Positions 32,560 through 43,888 of a DNA stretch of 64,000 nucleotides are shown piece by piece. The stretch spans positions 13,060,651 to 13,124,650 of the forward strand of contig CM070735.1 in the NCBI GenBank assembly GCA_036346245.1, written 5' to 3'. Position 1 is the stretch's first letter, and every line of letters begins with the position of its first letter. The notes under the pieces were generated by a model, which worked only from the letters and a program-made list of their open reading frames with translations, was not told where the DNA came from and did no database searches. The translations under genes and the position numbers were made by a program. Source of the DNA: Bonia amplexicaulis (Eukaryota > Streptophyta > Magnoliopsida > Poales > Poaceae).

Positions 32560-33848
32560 CTATGTGTGCATGTTTGCTCCAAGCTTCTTGATCGATGGCC
32601 TTGATAGTAATTCCTCGCACCACGCCTTCACATGCGGGTACGAACCAAACACAGGCGCGTACGGAGTGTCCATGAAGTAGAATGTGCTTGGGAAGTGATT
32701 TAGATCAGCAAAGCTGACGAAATCGCCAGCCAGATACCTGTGGCTCGACAAATGCTTCTCGTAGATTTCAAGTATTTTCTTCACCTTTTCCAGACTCTCA
32801 TCCACAGCTTGTTGGTTAGTGGGAATGCCGTAAATGGTGGGAGCGAGGCACTCATGCACAACAGCTGAGAGGGCCGGGTAATATTGGTGTGCTTCCACCT
32901 CTGTCCACACATCCACCATTGCAGCTTCCTTGAGGTTGCTCTCTCTCAGTAGGTCGACTCCATCTGTCTTGTACTTACGAAGTACGTACTTCATGATCGC
33001 GCGTGACTCTGTAATTCGGAAGCTCAACGAACATAAATATGTGCATATTGTAAGTGTTCCAAATGACATAGGTGCCAGGCAGGCATAGTAGAACAAGAAC
33101 TGGATGGCTACTTGCTATTCGGGTTTCCATATGAACGACTATCCATCACTCAATTCGTGAACATTTTCTGATTTCTCATTACATATAGCTAAAATTATGG
33201 TAATACCTAACTGGAAGAGTAGTAGCTAGACTAGTAGAAATTTGATTGTGAACTGACATACGATTTTTTTCTACCTGATGAAATCGGATTCTGAACGTCA
33301 CCTACTCGACGAAAGTTCGTCAAATTACCTATATTATAGTTCCCATGTTTTCAATACTCATTCTTTAGATCCATGTACTTATTATTGAAATTATTCATCA
33401 AAATATCTATGCTTTAAAAAACCAGTCATCTGAATACACTGCAGCGGAGTTCAGTTGAAAACAAAAGAGGAAGGACATCTTGCAGTGGTACGTAACATTG
33501 CTTACCGTATAGCAGGAGATCTTCATCTTGGAAAGCTGGGACTTGCCCGAATGGCTGCAGGTGAACGCAAAAACGCAAATCCGTCGTCAGTGCTTACATG
33601 AAGTACACAGTTTACGACAATCGATAGAAAGAATCGCCTCCATGTGCAAAAGAAAAAAAAACACAATGGACGGTGCAGATTAAGTACGGTTAATTTACAT
33701 TTCGTGCGACGTGCTCGGGGCCCTTGTGCTCGCCGGAGAGGACGTCGACGGGCACCAGCTCGTACTCTGCTCCGACCTCCTCCAGGCACAGCAGCACGCG
33801 CGCCACGGAGGTCGACATCGCCGGACCGTACACCTTCACCGGCGCCAT
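32560..33848 (-). CDS. GSTF: Phi-class glutathione S-transferase 2 (215 aa, three exons)
   Basis: Cytosolic glutathione transferase of the phi class. Exons: 33699-33848, 33506-33554 and 32560-33008, phases as in GST1 and GST3. The catalytic Ser12 lies in GPAMSTSVARV. NPFGQVPAFQDEDL leads into the intact ESRAI glutathione-binding motif built across the exon 2/3 junction (GAG). The C-terminal domain has LLRESNLKEAAMVDVWTEVE, YLAGDFVSFADLNHFP and ends HVKAWCEELLSRPSIKK. No break is seen. It is separated from GST1 by the 2.6-kb repeat island and lies about 500 bp from the end of GST3. Confidence 0.94.
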
Positions 33849-34355
33849 GTTTTTTGCAGCGGAAGGGCAGTGCTAAGCACGATACTGCAGAAGGTCCGTA
33901 TCTGTGCGTTCGTGGGTGAAGCTGGATCCTAAGATGACAGCAGCTGTGTATTGTACGATGTCCAGAGCTGCTCCCCATTTATACATAGCTTGTTCTATCA
34001 GAGCAGCCAGGTGATTAGGTCGTTCTTGTGGCTCAAGAATAAGAAGGGAAAAGTCATCAAATGTTTTGAAGAAGTAAGAAGGTTGACCGTAAAATATATG
34101 CTCAGGAGTTTACACAGGTTGGACAAAGTACGCATTTGCTTGCGTCAGGGGCGAGGGTAAATTGGCACCGAAGTAGTGGTTGATAGTTGGCGGCTTGATT
34201 TACTTAGCAGAGCACACGAGGAACTAAATCCATGTTCTGGGTCTGTTACAATTTCATAAAATGGAGCGTGTACTCACACGATGACACAAGTCTGAAACAC
34301 ATTACATTAGACACATAGAACAAAACAGAACACATTACATTATATGACCCCTGAA
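33849..34355. other. Spacer between GST2 and GST3
   Basis: This 500-bp spacer must hold the GST2 promoter and the GST3 3' end. I do not see a convincing TATA box position or other element. Confidence 0.5.
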
Positions 34356-35310
34356 CTAAAATTTTGTGGGCATATTTGCGGCAACCTTCCTGAACGACGG
34401 CCTCGACATCAAGCCCTCCCACCACGCGTTTACACAGGGGTACGAATAGAAAACGTATGCGTAAGGAGTAGCCATGAAGTAGAATGTAAACGGGAAATGG
34501 CTCAAGTCCGCGAAGCTAATGTTGTCTCCAGCCAAGTACTTGTTTTTTGATAGATGTGCCTCGTATATCTCGACCACGCTCTTCAGCTTTCCCAAGCACT
34601 CGTCGACGACATTTTGGTTGGTAGTGGTACCATATAAGCCGGGCAGTACGAGGCATTCGTACACAATAGGTGAGATGGCAGGGTAGTATTGATGTGCTTC
34701 AACCTCTGTCCAGACATCCACCAAAGCGGCTTCTTTTGGGTTACTTTTCCTCAGTAGGTCGATTTCACTTGATATATACTTGTTCAGCACATATCTTGCG
34801 ATTGCACGCGACTCTAAAAAAAACACACAGATTCAGCAAGGGAACGTATTAGAGATGATGACGTATGAAATGCCTTGCGCATGACACAAATTGGACAAGG
34901 CAGCAGAGAAGGGAAACTTGAAGCTAATCTATCTGCAATCAAATAATCATGTAAAACGACTAAGTAAAGCAAGCCAACTCTAATGGGATAGTTAATTAAG
35001 TAATTAAGTAGAGCTCGCTCACCGAAGAGTAGCAGGTCTCCGTCCTGGAACGCTGGGACGAGACCGAACGGCTGTGAATAGACACCAGAGAGTTCAGGAA
35101 CAGAGATAGAAGCACACACGTCGAAATTAGGACGGAGAGGCATAGGATTCAGGCACGTACGTTTCGGACGAGGTGCGCGGGGCTCTTGGGATCGCCGGCG
35201 AGGAAGTCCACGCTCACGAGCTCGTACTCGGCGCCGACCTCCTCCAGGCACACCAGCACGCGCGCCACGGCGGTCGATATCGCCGTGCCGAACACCTTCA
35301 CCGGCGGCAT
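34356..35310 (-). CDS. GSTF: Phi-class glutathione S-transferase 3 (218 aa, three exons)
   Basis: Third member of the cluster. Exons: 35161-35310, 35023-35071 and 34356-34813. Catalytic Ser12 in GTAISTAVARV; NPFGLVPAFQDGDLLLF, then ESRAI intact across the junction. C-terminal domain with VDVWTEVEAHQYYPA (shared with GST2), KYLAGDNISFADLSHFP and WWEGLMSRPSFRK. GST3 and GST2 are closer to each other than to GST1, judging from these shared stretches. Introns are short (about 90 and 210 bp). Looks functional. Confidence 0.94.
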
Positions 35311-36009
35311 GATTGTCCGTGCCGCAGAAGCGGAAGGCGCCCCCTGCCTATCTAGCGTGCTAGTTGTTAGTCAATGGAACTATTGAGCTCAATACCAACT
35401 CTAACCAATATGGCTGTGTGGTGGTAAACGGAGCACAGTGAACGAGTGATTGTTAGGCTTGGCTTGGTCCAAGATTGGACTTGTATAGGACGCGTGGTGC
35501 GTTTTTTTCCAAGCAAGAACTGTTGACATATCTAGCCACTAATTAGTGTCAGCAACTAATTAGTGTTAATCACACTAGTGCTAACCATGAAATGTATTGA
35601 TTAATTAGTGTTAATTATGATAAATTAACACTAATTAAATTACAAACCGAGGTGTTGGTGCTCGGCAGTGTGCTACCTAGCTTTGGTGACTCAGCAGGAT
35701 CTACTATGTTGTGGTTCTACTGGGCTGTTGTAGTGTGGTAGACGACACATGTCACCTACCATGGCTACCAGATCAAGGAGGGGAATAAAATATGCAAAAA
35801 CGGACATTTGAAGACTAAATTTTTAAAAAATGGCTAGATGTTTCAAAGTCACACATGCAACACATTGGACTAAGACCCACTTTCCCACTATACGCACTCT
35901 TATGTGCATATACCGTAGAACCAGGAGGTATAGTGCGGAACCTGGAGCACTCAAGCAGCTTGGTACGAGGCATGACCTTCTCCCATTAGAATAAATGCCC
36001 TGTTCTGTT
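35311..36009. other. Upstream of GST3; ATTAGTGTTA repeats
   Basis: At 35,535-35,640 the phrase CTAATTAGTGTTA recurs in both orientations, forming weak palindromes, possibly the remnant of a MITE. No gene. Confidence 0.4.
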
Positions 36010-36235
36010 AAACTATAGCTGATGACTTTTGACTGTGTATGATGGCTTTTATTTGTATTTTTTGAGACTACAGCAGATGATGGAGATACTAATGCGAACG
36101 ATGCACATGATTTTAGGCTTGAAAAGCCATTGGATAGTATGCTTCAAAAAACCGTTCTATTTATTTCTACTTTCGAAAAACTCAAAAGCCAGAAGGCCAA
36201 AAGAAGGGAAAAGGTGGCTTCGTTAAGTCCCGAAG
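36010..36235 (-). mobile_element. MITE family B, copy 1 (inverted)
   Basis: In the reverse orientation it matches the copies at 36286 and 38045 in the order TCTCAA..GCC, CGTTCG, AATATCTC/CATC, ACAGTCAAAAGTCAT. Strongly diverged, non-coding. Confidence 0.45.
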
Positions 36236-36285
36236 TGTTGGTCAACCAAAAATGAAAATTACTGCACAATAGTTGTTGGATGTGT

Positions 36286-36515
36286 TCTTTTGAGTTTCTC
36301 GGATGGCTTTTGACTTCAGCTTCTTCGAAAGTCAAAACAAATAGGAGTGGCTTCGCCAAGTGATTTCTCAAAGCCACTTCTCCAAATGATTTTCTGAGTT
36401 CGCCGTTGCGTGCGCCGTTCGTCTCAATGTCTTTACCATCCACTACCATATTAAAAAGTACAACAAAAAACTATCAGTCATAATCAAAAATCATTAGTCA
36501 CAGTCTAAAAGAATA
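36286..36515 (+). mobile_element. MITE family B, copy 2
   Basis: Shares AAACAAATAGGAGTGGCTTC, TTCTCAAAGCCACTTCTCC, CCATCCACTACCATATTAAA and AAAATCATTAGTCAC with the copy at 38045. It lies next to copy 1 in opposite orientation. Confidence 0.55.
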
Positions 36516-38044
36516 GGACTGTTGTCTTCTGAATGTGGTATAGTGAGACTTTTCAAAATTTAGCCAGTAACATAGCTAAAACTACCGAAACTGATCATAT
36601 GAAAAATACCAAGTATACTCTTCATCAAAACAGTTTCGTAATACATGCTTTTGTATTTAACTATTTATTACCAACATAATATGATTGAAGGTACTCCACG
36701 TTCTTTTTTTACTTGGTGTTTTTTTTTTACTTTTTATAGTCTTTGAAATGCGATTTTGATCACTACTTTTTATAACTTTACACTGAGATATACTAATAAA
36801 ATTATAATATTATGAAAGTATTTTAACGATAAATCTAATGACATACTTTACGTATAGCCAGTTTAGATAGTTTTAAATTTATTGTTGGTCAAGTTTGACG
36901 ACACGGATTCTAGAAAGTCAAGTAAAAATGAACGAAAAAAGTAGTGATCAAGCTTAAATCATGAAGATCGTGTCAATGTCTCAGAGGACATGTACTTGCA
37001 AACGAGTGCAACAATACAAGAATAATTTGTATATCTGGTACTATAGCTATTTTTTTAATTTAATCTTCAAACACCCTTTTTTTTAACAAATTTACCTTTT
37101 TTTTAACAAATTTAGCCTCCCTCTCTAAACTCAACAGCCACAGTAGGTAACACGTGTTGTCTGACACACTACCTAAACTCGACAAGAGAGAGCATCGCGG
37201 TAGTACCTACTGAGCATTGCGACCACATCCACCATGCATGGCAGCGCACTCTTGACGTGGGCTGGGCACCACATCCACCATGCATGGCAGCGCACTCCTG
37301 ACGTAAACCTGATGCAAAGTGAAACAAGAAGTAATTATCTGGTTCAAAATACAATGTGCTCTTTTATTTTGTACGTTACCTATTCCCCTTAGAACTTACT
37401 ACGTGGAACAGCGGTACTAATTGTTGAAACATCGAAATCAAATATGTGAAACATTTTATTTTACCTACTGGAACATCTAACACCCCACCCGATTCATTCC
37501 CCTACCTAATTCAAAAGATAAGCACATGAACATTGTCTATAAAATACCGAAACATCTAGGAAATAATACGTAGAATATTTTGTGTTTTAGCATTGGAACA
37601 TCGATCATGAACTGCCGAAACACTCGAACATAACATGTGGAACATTTAGCTTTGACATATTGGAACATCTCACTGCCAGCCTTGAATAAATATTTCCACT
37701 ACCCACAAATTAAGAAAAAAAGGTAAACCTGTTTTTTTTTTCATTTTTTGGCTCATTGTGTTTGTAGAAAACATGCTACAAGCATGAAATCAAGCAAAAA
37801 TAGACAGCAAGTCATTAATGCAACTCAAGAAATTTAATGGTAACTGCCTTCGTGGGAAAAAAAGGAAAGAAGGAAGAAGCCCGGAAAAAGAAAATCATTC
37901 GTTGCACTGCGCCGTGGCTTAGTTCCACGTCCCATTGCGCTGTGCCCGTGGGCCTTCTATTTCCCGTAAGACGCGGCCCAAGCCTAGGGACGCGGCATGA
38001 GGTTAGCTGCCCCGCATGCGGCGTACAGCCCTCTTCTTTTTGTT
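36516..38044. other. Intergenic, AT-rich, no gene
   Basis: Contains a small tandem duplication (separate entry) and from 37,420 to 37,680 a series of GAACATCT/GAAACAT phrases suggesting a decayed repeat. No coding region recognised. Confidence 0.4.
37222..37304. repeat. Tandem duplication, 37-bp copies, 46-bp period
   Basis: ACCACATCCACCATGCATGG followed by CAGCGCACTC occurs at 37222 and again at 37268, with one difference (CTTGACGT against CCTGACGT). Confidence 0.85.
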
Positions 38045-38235
38045 TTGTGTTTTTATTTTTGGCTTCGATTTATTCAAAAACCAAAACAAATGGAATAACT
38101 TCTCAAAGTCGCTTTTTCAAATGGGTTTTCGGTCCTAAAATCGTATACGCCGTCTTCGTCAATATCTCTATCGTCCACCACCGTATCAAAAAACATAACA
38201 AAAAAATATTAACTATAGCTAAAAGTCACTAGGGG
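38045..38235 (+). mobile_element. MITE family B, copy 3
   Basis: Aligned with 36286-36515 through ACAAATGGAATAACTTCTC, AAAGTCGCTTTTTCAAATG, CGTCCACCACCGTATC and TAAAAGTCACT. Non-coding. Confidence 0.5.
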
Positions 38236-40767
38236 TAGAAAAAAAAAAGCCTGTTAATCGCCCTCTGCGGGAGTCAGGGACGCCCGTTTCATTCAGACGT
38301 GTACGGGCCTAAGACCATGTTCGGCCGACAGGTTGGTTGAACCAACCAGGACAAGGGCAGACCACTGGGCTTTGTTCATGTTTTGGACCAAGCGACAGCC
38401 CAGCTCCATTGTGAACACGCTTGGATCATGTTAACAGCTAGACATGTGGTCCTCTCAACAAACAAAAAAGGCAGGAGCAGCAGCTAGACATGTGGATGCC
38501 AAATGCAGAACATGGACATGATGCTGCGGTTGGTGAAACTACAAAGGCCTCTGAATATCTGAGAAAGCAAACGGATGAACGTAACAAAATTCAGACGACA
38601 TTTCCGTCAGATATCGACATAACAGAGAGCAAAGATTCGACACTCTTCAACCGAATCAACGTGGATTTTCCTACCTACACACCTCGTTCGTACGTAAGGT
38701 GTTACCTGTAAGCTGACCTGGACCAAAACAAGATTACATGATCGCATTCACAATTATAAGAAAGGGAGTTCTATGAGTGATTGAATCGCTCCTACATGTT
38801 GGAAGGCAATGCAATTGCAAGGTGATCATCCGTATGAGTGAAAATTAGTTAGGCTTACTAGGGAAAATGTTAGCCCTGAGCTTTTCTGCATGTCAAATCC
38901 TCCGCACGTCCTAGTTACTCATATCAGTAGATGGCGCTGATGATTCTGCTTGTTCTGTCGTCATCATCCTCAAGAACCTTCAAATGACAAGCAATAATAT
39001 ATAGTCGGTCAATAATTGGTTAAACGTTGTGCAATAGCTTTCTAGGAACATCTCATCGGTTGCAAATAGAAAGAAGTGTCAAAATTAAGGCTAGGGGAAA
39101 GTATGAAGAAACAGAACAGAAAACAATGCTTGATGCCAAACAGTAATTCATGCCTATTTGAGATGTTCTATGTGCAGCACATTCAAACCTGATGAAGCAT
39201 TAGCACATATCATCTACTAGTCATTAATTTTGTTTTGGCTGTGGTAAGAATCAACACTGAAAGTTAATCGAGTGGAGTACTTATCCTTGAACAGAACTGG
39301 GATCTTAGTTGCAATCTATTCACCTGTTACTGCTAACATCAATGGACACCAGACATTATTATTAATCAAAACACACATGCATTAAGTTTCTATATAAATT
39401 TATTAAATGGTTATGCAGCATAACTTGTGCATGTGTTGATTTAGACGATTTTAGAACTGAAAGCAATGCTCTAACGATCAAATTATGCTCCATAACAATC
39501 TGACATGTCAACAAGTCTTTCTGTTGAAAAACACATGCAGAGAGATCCCCTGACATAGGGTCAGGCATAAACATTCTGAACATGTCAAAGATGATCGATC
39601 TTCTTATAGTACATAAATTCACATGAACTAAGAAATGATTGAACAGTGCACACAAATAAGCTGAAAAGGCTATCAGGAGCTATACGTGTATACTACTACT
39701 GTAAAGTAAACAAACAGAGGTGTAATTCTGAACACAAGGAACAATTGGTGACAACTGTTGAAACTGAAATGTGCATATGGACAACGACAAATTAACAATG
39801 CCATCAGTTGTCCATATTTGACTTATTGGGACGTCATGAAACATCACCGTAGACCAAAGTTATTATAAATCTACAGTATTGAAGAGATCACGAAGCATTA
39901 CGAGTTTACGACTAGACAAGAACGTACAGAGGAACAAGCAAGGAGTACTTCACATTGGTTGCATTAACACATTATAATATATAGCTAGCACACGTATATA
40001 TTGCTGTTATATGTAGTGTGCTACAGGTACATTGCATTTACATGAGCTACTCTTTCAGTGAGCAAAATGCATGCCTTATAGTAAAAAAGCAAACGACATA
40101 TACACAAATTCAGCATTACTACGTCTATAAGGGATATATCGAACAAAAGGATTGTTCTATATCATCATTACCCCTTGGGTATCTGTTGAAGGAATGCTCT
40201 AGCATAAAAATGTGTTAACTACAAACATACTAACAAAGACAGATTGTCGATGATGATCTTTTAGCACGTCATTTCTCTATCAAGATTAACAATGGCAATC
40301 AGGATATGGAATACCTGTGAATAGGTAAAAATTGTGCCGAGGAAGATAAATGCAGAGGCAGGCATACACCTGACTATATATGCAAACTTCAACTGAAAAC
40401 TTACCATCATGCATGAAAGTCGTCGCTATTGTGAATACAAGCATATATATGACCCTATAGCAAGCCTGTGCTAAGATGGCCCAGATGAATTCCCAATTAC
40501 ATGGAGTAATTGTTATGTTTGGGGCTTTGAGGCTTGGTTCATCATATTATGCACTACACACCCAAATTATCCTTAACCAATTTAGCATGTCAAGCATTGG
40601 CAGACGAACTCCTTAATTATTCAACGCTCAAACTGTGCTAGACTATAGCAAATAAGATAGTGCACACGGCCGGACAGCGACACCATCACACCATTAATCA
40701 TTACTAATCCACAGCGATACGACAACTCAGATATCAGCATGCATGCAAGAACAAGAAGATAGGCGCA
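38236..40767. other. Long intergenic stretch 3' of the DUF1618 gene
   Basis: AT-rich and mostly without recognisable features. One possible short exon of the DUF1618 gene lies near 38,920-38,985 on the minus strand (see findings). Otherwise the open frames are short and not conserved-looking. Confidence 0.4.
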
Positions 40768-41910
40768 TCATAATAGCATACCATCCGACGATGAAGCAGC
40801 AGCTTCTCGGGAGAGCGACGGCGGCAGCTCCCAGGCGTGGACGAAGCGGGAGGAAAGGATCTCCGCCGGCGGGTAGACCACTTGGCAGACGTCCCACTCG
40901 AGGACGCTCCTGGCGGGCACGTCCACCGCGAAGATCCACGCGTCCAGGAAGAAGTAGACCACGCGGGGGTTCCCGGGGTGCACGGCGGCGAGCACGGGCG
41001 CCCTCTGCGGCATCCCGGTGGTCGCGTAGCTCTCGTCGGCCCAGATCTCGGAGAAGGGCGCCTGGTACTCGCGCTTCCATGCCGCCTCCTCGCCCACCAG
41101 CGTCCACATGGTGATCATCTGCGTCTCCGGGAGGAGGCCGTGCACCTGCACGTACCGCAGCTTGCCGGCGCTGACCCTGACGCAGCGGTGCTGGTCGAGG
41201 CCCGTCCGGGCAACGGCCATCAAGCAGCCCGGCGGGAGTGCGATATACCGCAGGTAGGGCGGGTCGGCGAAGGGGTCGCAGGTGAGGAGGCCGTAGGAGA
41301 GGTCGACCCACCAGAGCCTCCCCTCGTGGGCGATCACGCCGTCGCGGCCCCACGGCGGGTGGTCGGGGGAGTAGCCGAGCACCTCCTTCTCGTCCCATCG
41401 GCTGGTCTGCGTCGTGTAGCACAGCAGCGTGGCGTGGTGGGTGCCAGCCATGGGCTGGAGCTCGGCGACCACGTAATGGCCGCTGGCTCTCGGGTCGGCG
41501 ATGAGGCCGACGTTGCCAAGGTAGAGGACGGGGTTGCCGTCGGGGTCCGGGACGCGGGACGCGGTGCCGGTGTGCGCGTCGCAGAGGAAGTACGCCGGGG
41601 CGAACTCGCGTTGGACGAGCTGGTTGTGGTCGTGCCGGTCGACGACGGCGGGCTCGTCGGTGGTCCCCCGAGTGGCGTAGAGGAGGAATCGGTCGGCTGT
41701 GGGGGCGACGGCGACGATGTAGGGGTAGTTGTCGAGGGTGGTGTGGTCGGGGGCGACGCGGCGGGGCACGGAGACGATGGAGACGCGCGGGGGCTCGGCG
41801 AATCCCACAAAGACGTCGGTACCCGGCAGGAAGTTCTCCTCCGTACTGGACACCAGCGGGACGCTCCCCAGGATCACCCACGGCTGCTGCGGCGCCGCAG
41901 ATGTCTCCAT
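40768..41910 (-). CDS. DUF1618 protein
   Basis: A 380-aa, GC-rich single-exon frame. It starts METSAAPQQPWVILGSVP and has the grass DUF1618 pattern: an N-terminal stretch with PHTT-like context (APDHTTLDNYPYIVAVAPTA), FLCDAHTGTASRVPDPDG, then the DUF1618 core with GVIAHEGRLWWVDLSYGLLTCDPF, LRYIALPPG, RCVRVSAGKLRYVQVHG and MITMWTLVGEEAAWKREYQ. The family is expanded in grasses, often as beta-propeller-like or F-box-linked proteins; the function is unknown and no substrate can be inferred. The ATG at 41910 is the first in frame and the C-terminus ends shortly after WELPPSLSREAAASSSDG. A GT donor lies two codons before the stop, so a downstream exon is possible. A long frame on the opposite strand is a composition shadow. 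Confidence 0.88.
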   Translation of the reverse strand: METSAAPQQPWVILGSVPLVSSTEENFLPGTDVFVGFAEPPRVSIVSVPRRVAPDHTTLDNYPYIVAVAPTADRFLLYATRGTTDEPAVVDRHDHNQLVQREFAPAYFLCDAHTGTASRVPDPDGNPVLYLGNVGLIADPRASGHYVVAELQPMAGTHHATLLCYTTQTSRWDEKEVLGYSPDHPPWGRDGVIAHEGRLWWVDLSYGLLTCDPFADPPYLRYIALPPGCLMAVARTGLDQHRCVRVSAGKLRYVQVHGLLPETQMITMWTLVGEEAAWKREYQAPFSEIWADESYATTGMPQRAPVLAAVHPGNPRVVYFFLDAWIFAVDVPARSVLEWDVCQVVYPPAEILSSRFVHAWELPPSLSREAAASSSDGMLL

Positions 41911-42483
41911 GGCCGGAGCGCGCGAAGATGTGTGTGTGGGTGGGGGATTAGGGTTTCAGTTAGTTGGGCGTGGTGAATGGATTGGCTGGTTTGAATGGCG
42001 ATCTGACAAGTTTGTTACGGTTATACTGTACGGTATCGTTGGATTGTTTCGTGGCGGGGTGGCGTGACCTGGCGGTGGGGTCCACGCGAGGGCCAGAGGA
42101 GCATCGTGGGATCCAGTGCGGTCTACCACGGTGTGGTGAGGGGTGACACCATACAGGAATTGTGACCCGTCTTCCCTCTTCTTGCGATTGCACACTGCGG
42201 CCTCCCCAGAGTGCGGTTTCGCATGCACTCACGACCTAAACCCTAGCCGCCCCAAATCATGATCGACGCAGGCCAATTCGGGTTGGGCGCTATGTATGAG
42301 AGTACCACAGCTGTTGGCCGCCCCAGCACCTCGATCACCAGCATGCGGCAGGTGACAAGGAAGACCAGGAAGCGGAGCTAAAATTTGGATGCCGATATTT
42401 TCATCCGTCTTACAACACCGGGTCATATATACCAATGGTAAAGATACACAACAAGCCAAGGATGTACAGAACGTTTAAAACAT
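41911..42483. other. Upstream of the DUF1618 gene
   Basis: Likely 5' flank and promoter of the DUF1618 gene (minus strand). No TATA box could be placed with confidence, and no other gene is seen. Confidence 0.4.
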
Positions 42484-42835
42484 AGCTGTTAATACCGTTT
42501 CGGAGTCTATATCAGTTTGCTTTTTAAATGATACGTTCTGGTAGCGTACCATTTTTAGATTTAATATAATAATACGAGTATATATATTTATAAATATATA
42601 TTTATTTAATTACATACACATCAAATATTATTTGTAATATTATTCTAAATACATAATAATACTATCAAATATAACATATAGTTCAATAGATGGTATTATC
42701 AATTCCACCGGTATCGACCGGTATTGACCGGTATTTAGAATGGTACGGAACGTAGGGGTATTTTATACTAGTTTAGGGGGCTGATACGGTATATACCGGT
42801 CCATACCGGTCGGAACGGAATGCTATTGATAACTT
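42484..42835. mobile_element. Possible MITE with TACCGGT-rich ends
   Basis: The left end GTTAATACCGTTTCGGA and the inverted right end GTTATCAATAGCATTCCGTTCCG are similar, and the right part repeats ACCGGTAT/ATACCGGT five to six times. The interior is AT-rich and non-coding. Exact ends and target duplication are not clear. Confidence 0.45.
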
Positions 42836-43284
42836 TGGTTTCAAATCGTTTTTTTTGTGAAAGAATTGTTAGAATTGGGCCCATCAGACAAAGGCACATT
42901 CATTAGTAATTTCATAGCATGGTATGGTTTAGAAACAAATTGCCTAACCAAGTGGCGGGAAGGTAATTTATAAAGTGGAGTTTTACCACTCCTTAAAACA
43001 TATGACACATGGCATGTGGATGGCATAGGAGGACTTTGGCTAAACACACGTGTGCGTGTATTCCCGCGGTAAATCACGTGAGTTATGATGTGACATGCCA
43101 TATGGCAGACCAAGTCCACCTTATATTTGCTAAATTGTGTATCTCTCTGTTTGAATGAGATTCAAACGTTTGAATTTGATGTTTGAAATTGAGGTTTAAT
43201 TGAGTTTTAATGATAGACCATTACGAGTGGGTAAATGATAGGTTAATTGAGTCAGTTAACAGTCTGTGTGTATGACGCTGAAAT
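42836..43284. other. Intergenic, no gene
   Basis: AT-rich sequence between two foldback elements. Nothing recognisable. Confidence 0.4.
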
Positions 43285-43441
43285 GGGACACCATGGTGTC
43301 TGGGGACCAAACCTCTGTGCCTTTGGATTGCTTTTAGATGCATGCTAAATCAATCATGGCTGAAAAGTCTCAATCACACAGTACACATCTAAAAGCAATC
43401 CAAAGACATGGAGATTTGATGTTCAGATACCATGGTGTCCC
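43285..43441. mobile_element. Foldback MITE, 157 bp
   Basis: It begins GGGACACCATGGTGTCTG and ends ATACCATGGTGTCCC. The arms, including CTTTGGATTGCTTTTAGATG and its inverted partner CATCTAAAAGCAATCCAAAG, pair over about 55 bp, leaving a loop of about 40 bp. No target duplication is evident. Confidence 0.85.
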
Positions 43442-43444
43442 TGT

Positions 43445-43472
<28 letters not shown>
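43445..43472. repeat. (TA)n microsatellite, left
   Basis: An uninterrupted TA dinucleotide run directly before a MITE start. Confidence 0.95.
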
Positions 43473-43475
<3 letters not shown>

Positions 43476-43836
43476 AAAATATCTTCTACACTCGGGTGTA
43501 GTTACACCCACCTCTAATATACCACCTAAACAAACTTGAAATACTCCTTTATCACTTTAGTTACATTTGTATATTAATTATAAGATACTCCAATGTGAAC
43601 CACACAAAAACTTGTAAAGGAGTTCATAGTTTTAGCGTATTTTGTAAATACCCTTATATACGCGTATAAAAAGGAGTATGTCGAAAAATGTACATACCAC
43701 TTCGAAAAATTGTTCATACCACCTAGATGGTCTTAAATACTTGTATACTACACGTACATACCCTCCGTTACGAGATACTCCCTACATTGCAAGATACGAT
43801 ATAGGGTGTAACTACACCGGTGTAGAAAAGAGGCTT

Positions 43837-43841
<5 letters not shown>
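43473..43841. mobile_element. MITE flanked on both sides by (TA)n
   Basis: The left end CTTCTACACTCGGGTGTAG followed by TTACACCC is matched by the inverted right end GGGTGTAACTACACCGGTG followed by TAGAAAAG. The interior (about 300 bp) is non-coding. TA runs abut both ends, as in MITE families that insert into TA microsatellites. Confidence 0.8.

Positions 43842-43885
<44 letters not shown>
43842..43885. repeat. (TA)n microsatellite, right
   Basis: A TA run of about 44 bp between the MITE and the truncated LTR element that follows. Confidence 0.95.

Positions 43886-43888
<3 letters not shown>

Noticed and set aside
40837..41976. 379-codon frame on the plus strand opposite the DUF1618 gene
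   Set aside because: GC-rich coding sequence commonly leaves the opposite strand open; the composition (Val/Gly/Glu/His/Arg) has no domain and the minus-strand protein is clearly conserved.
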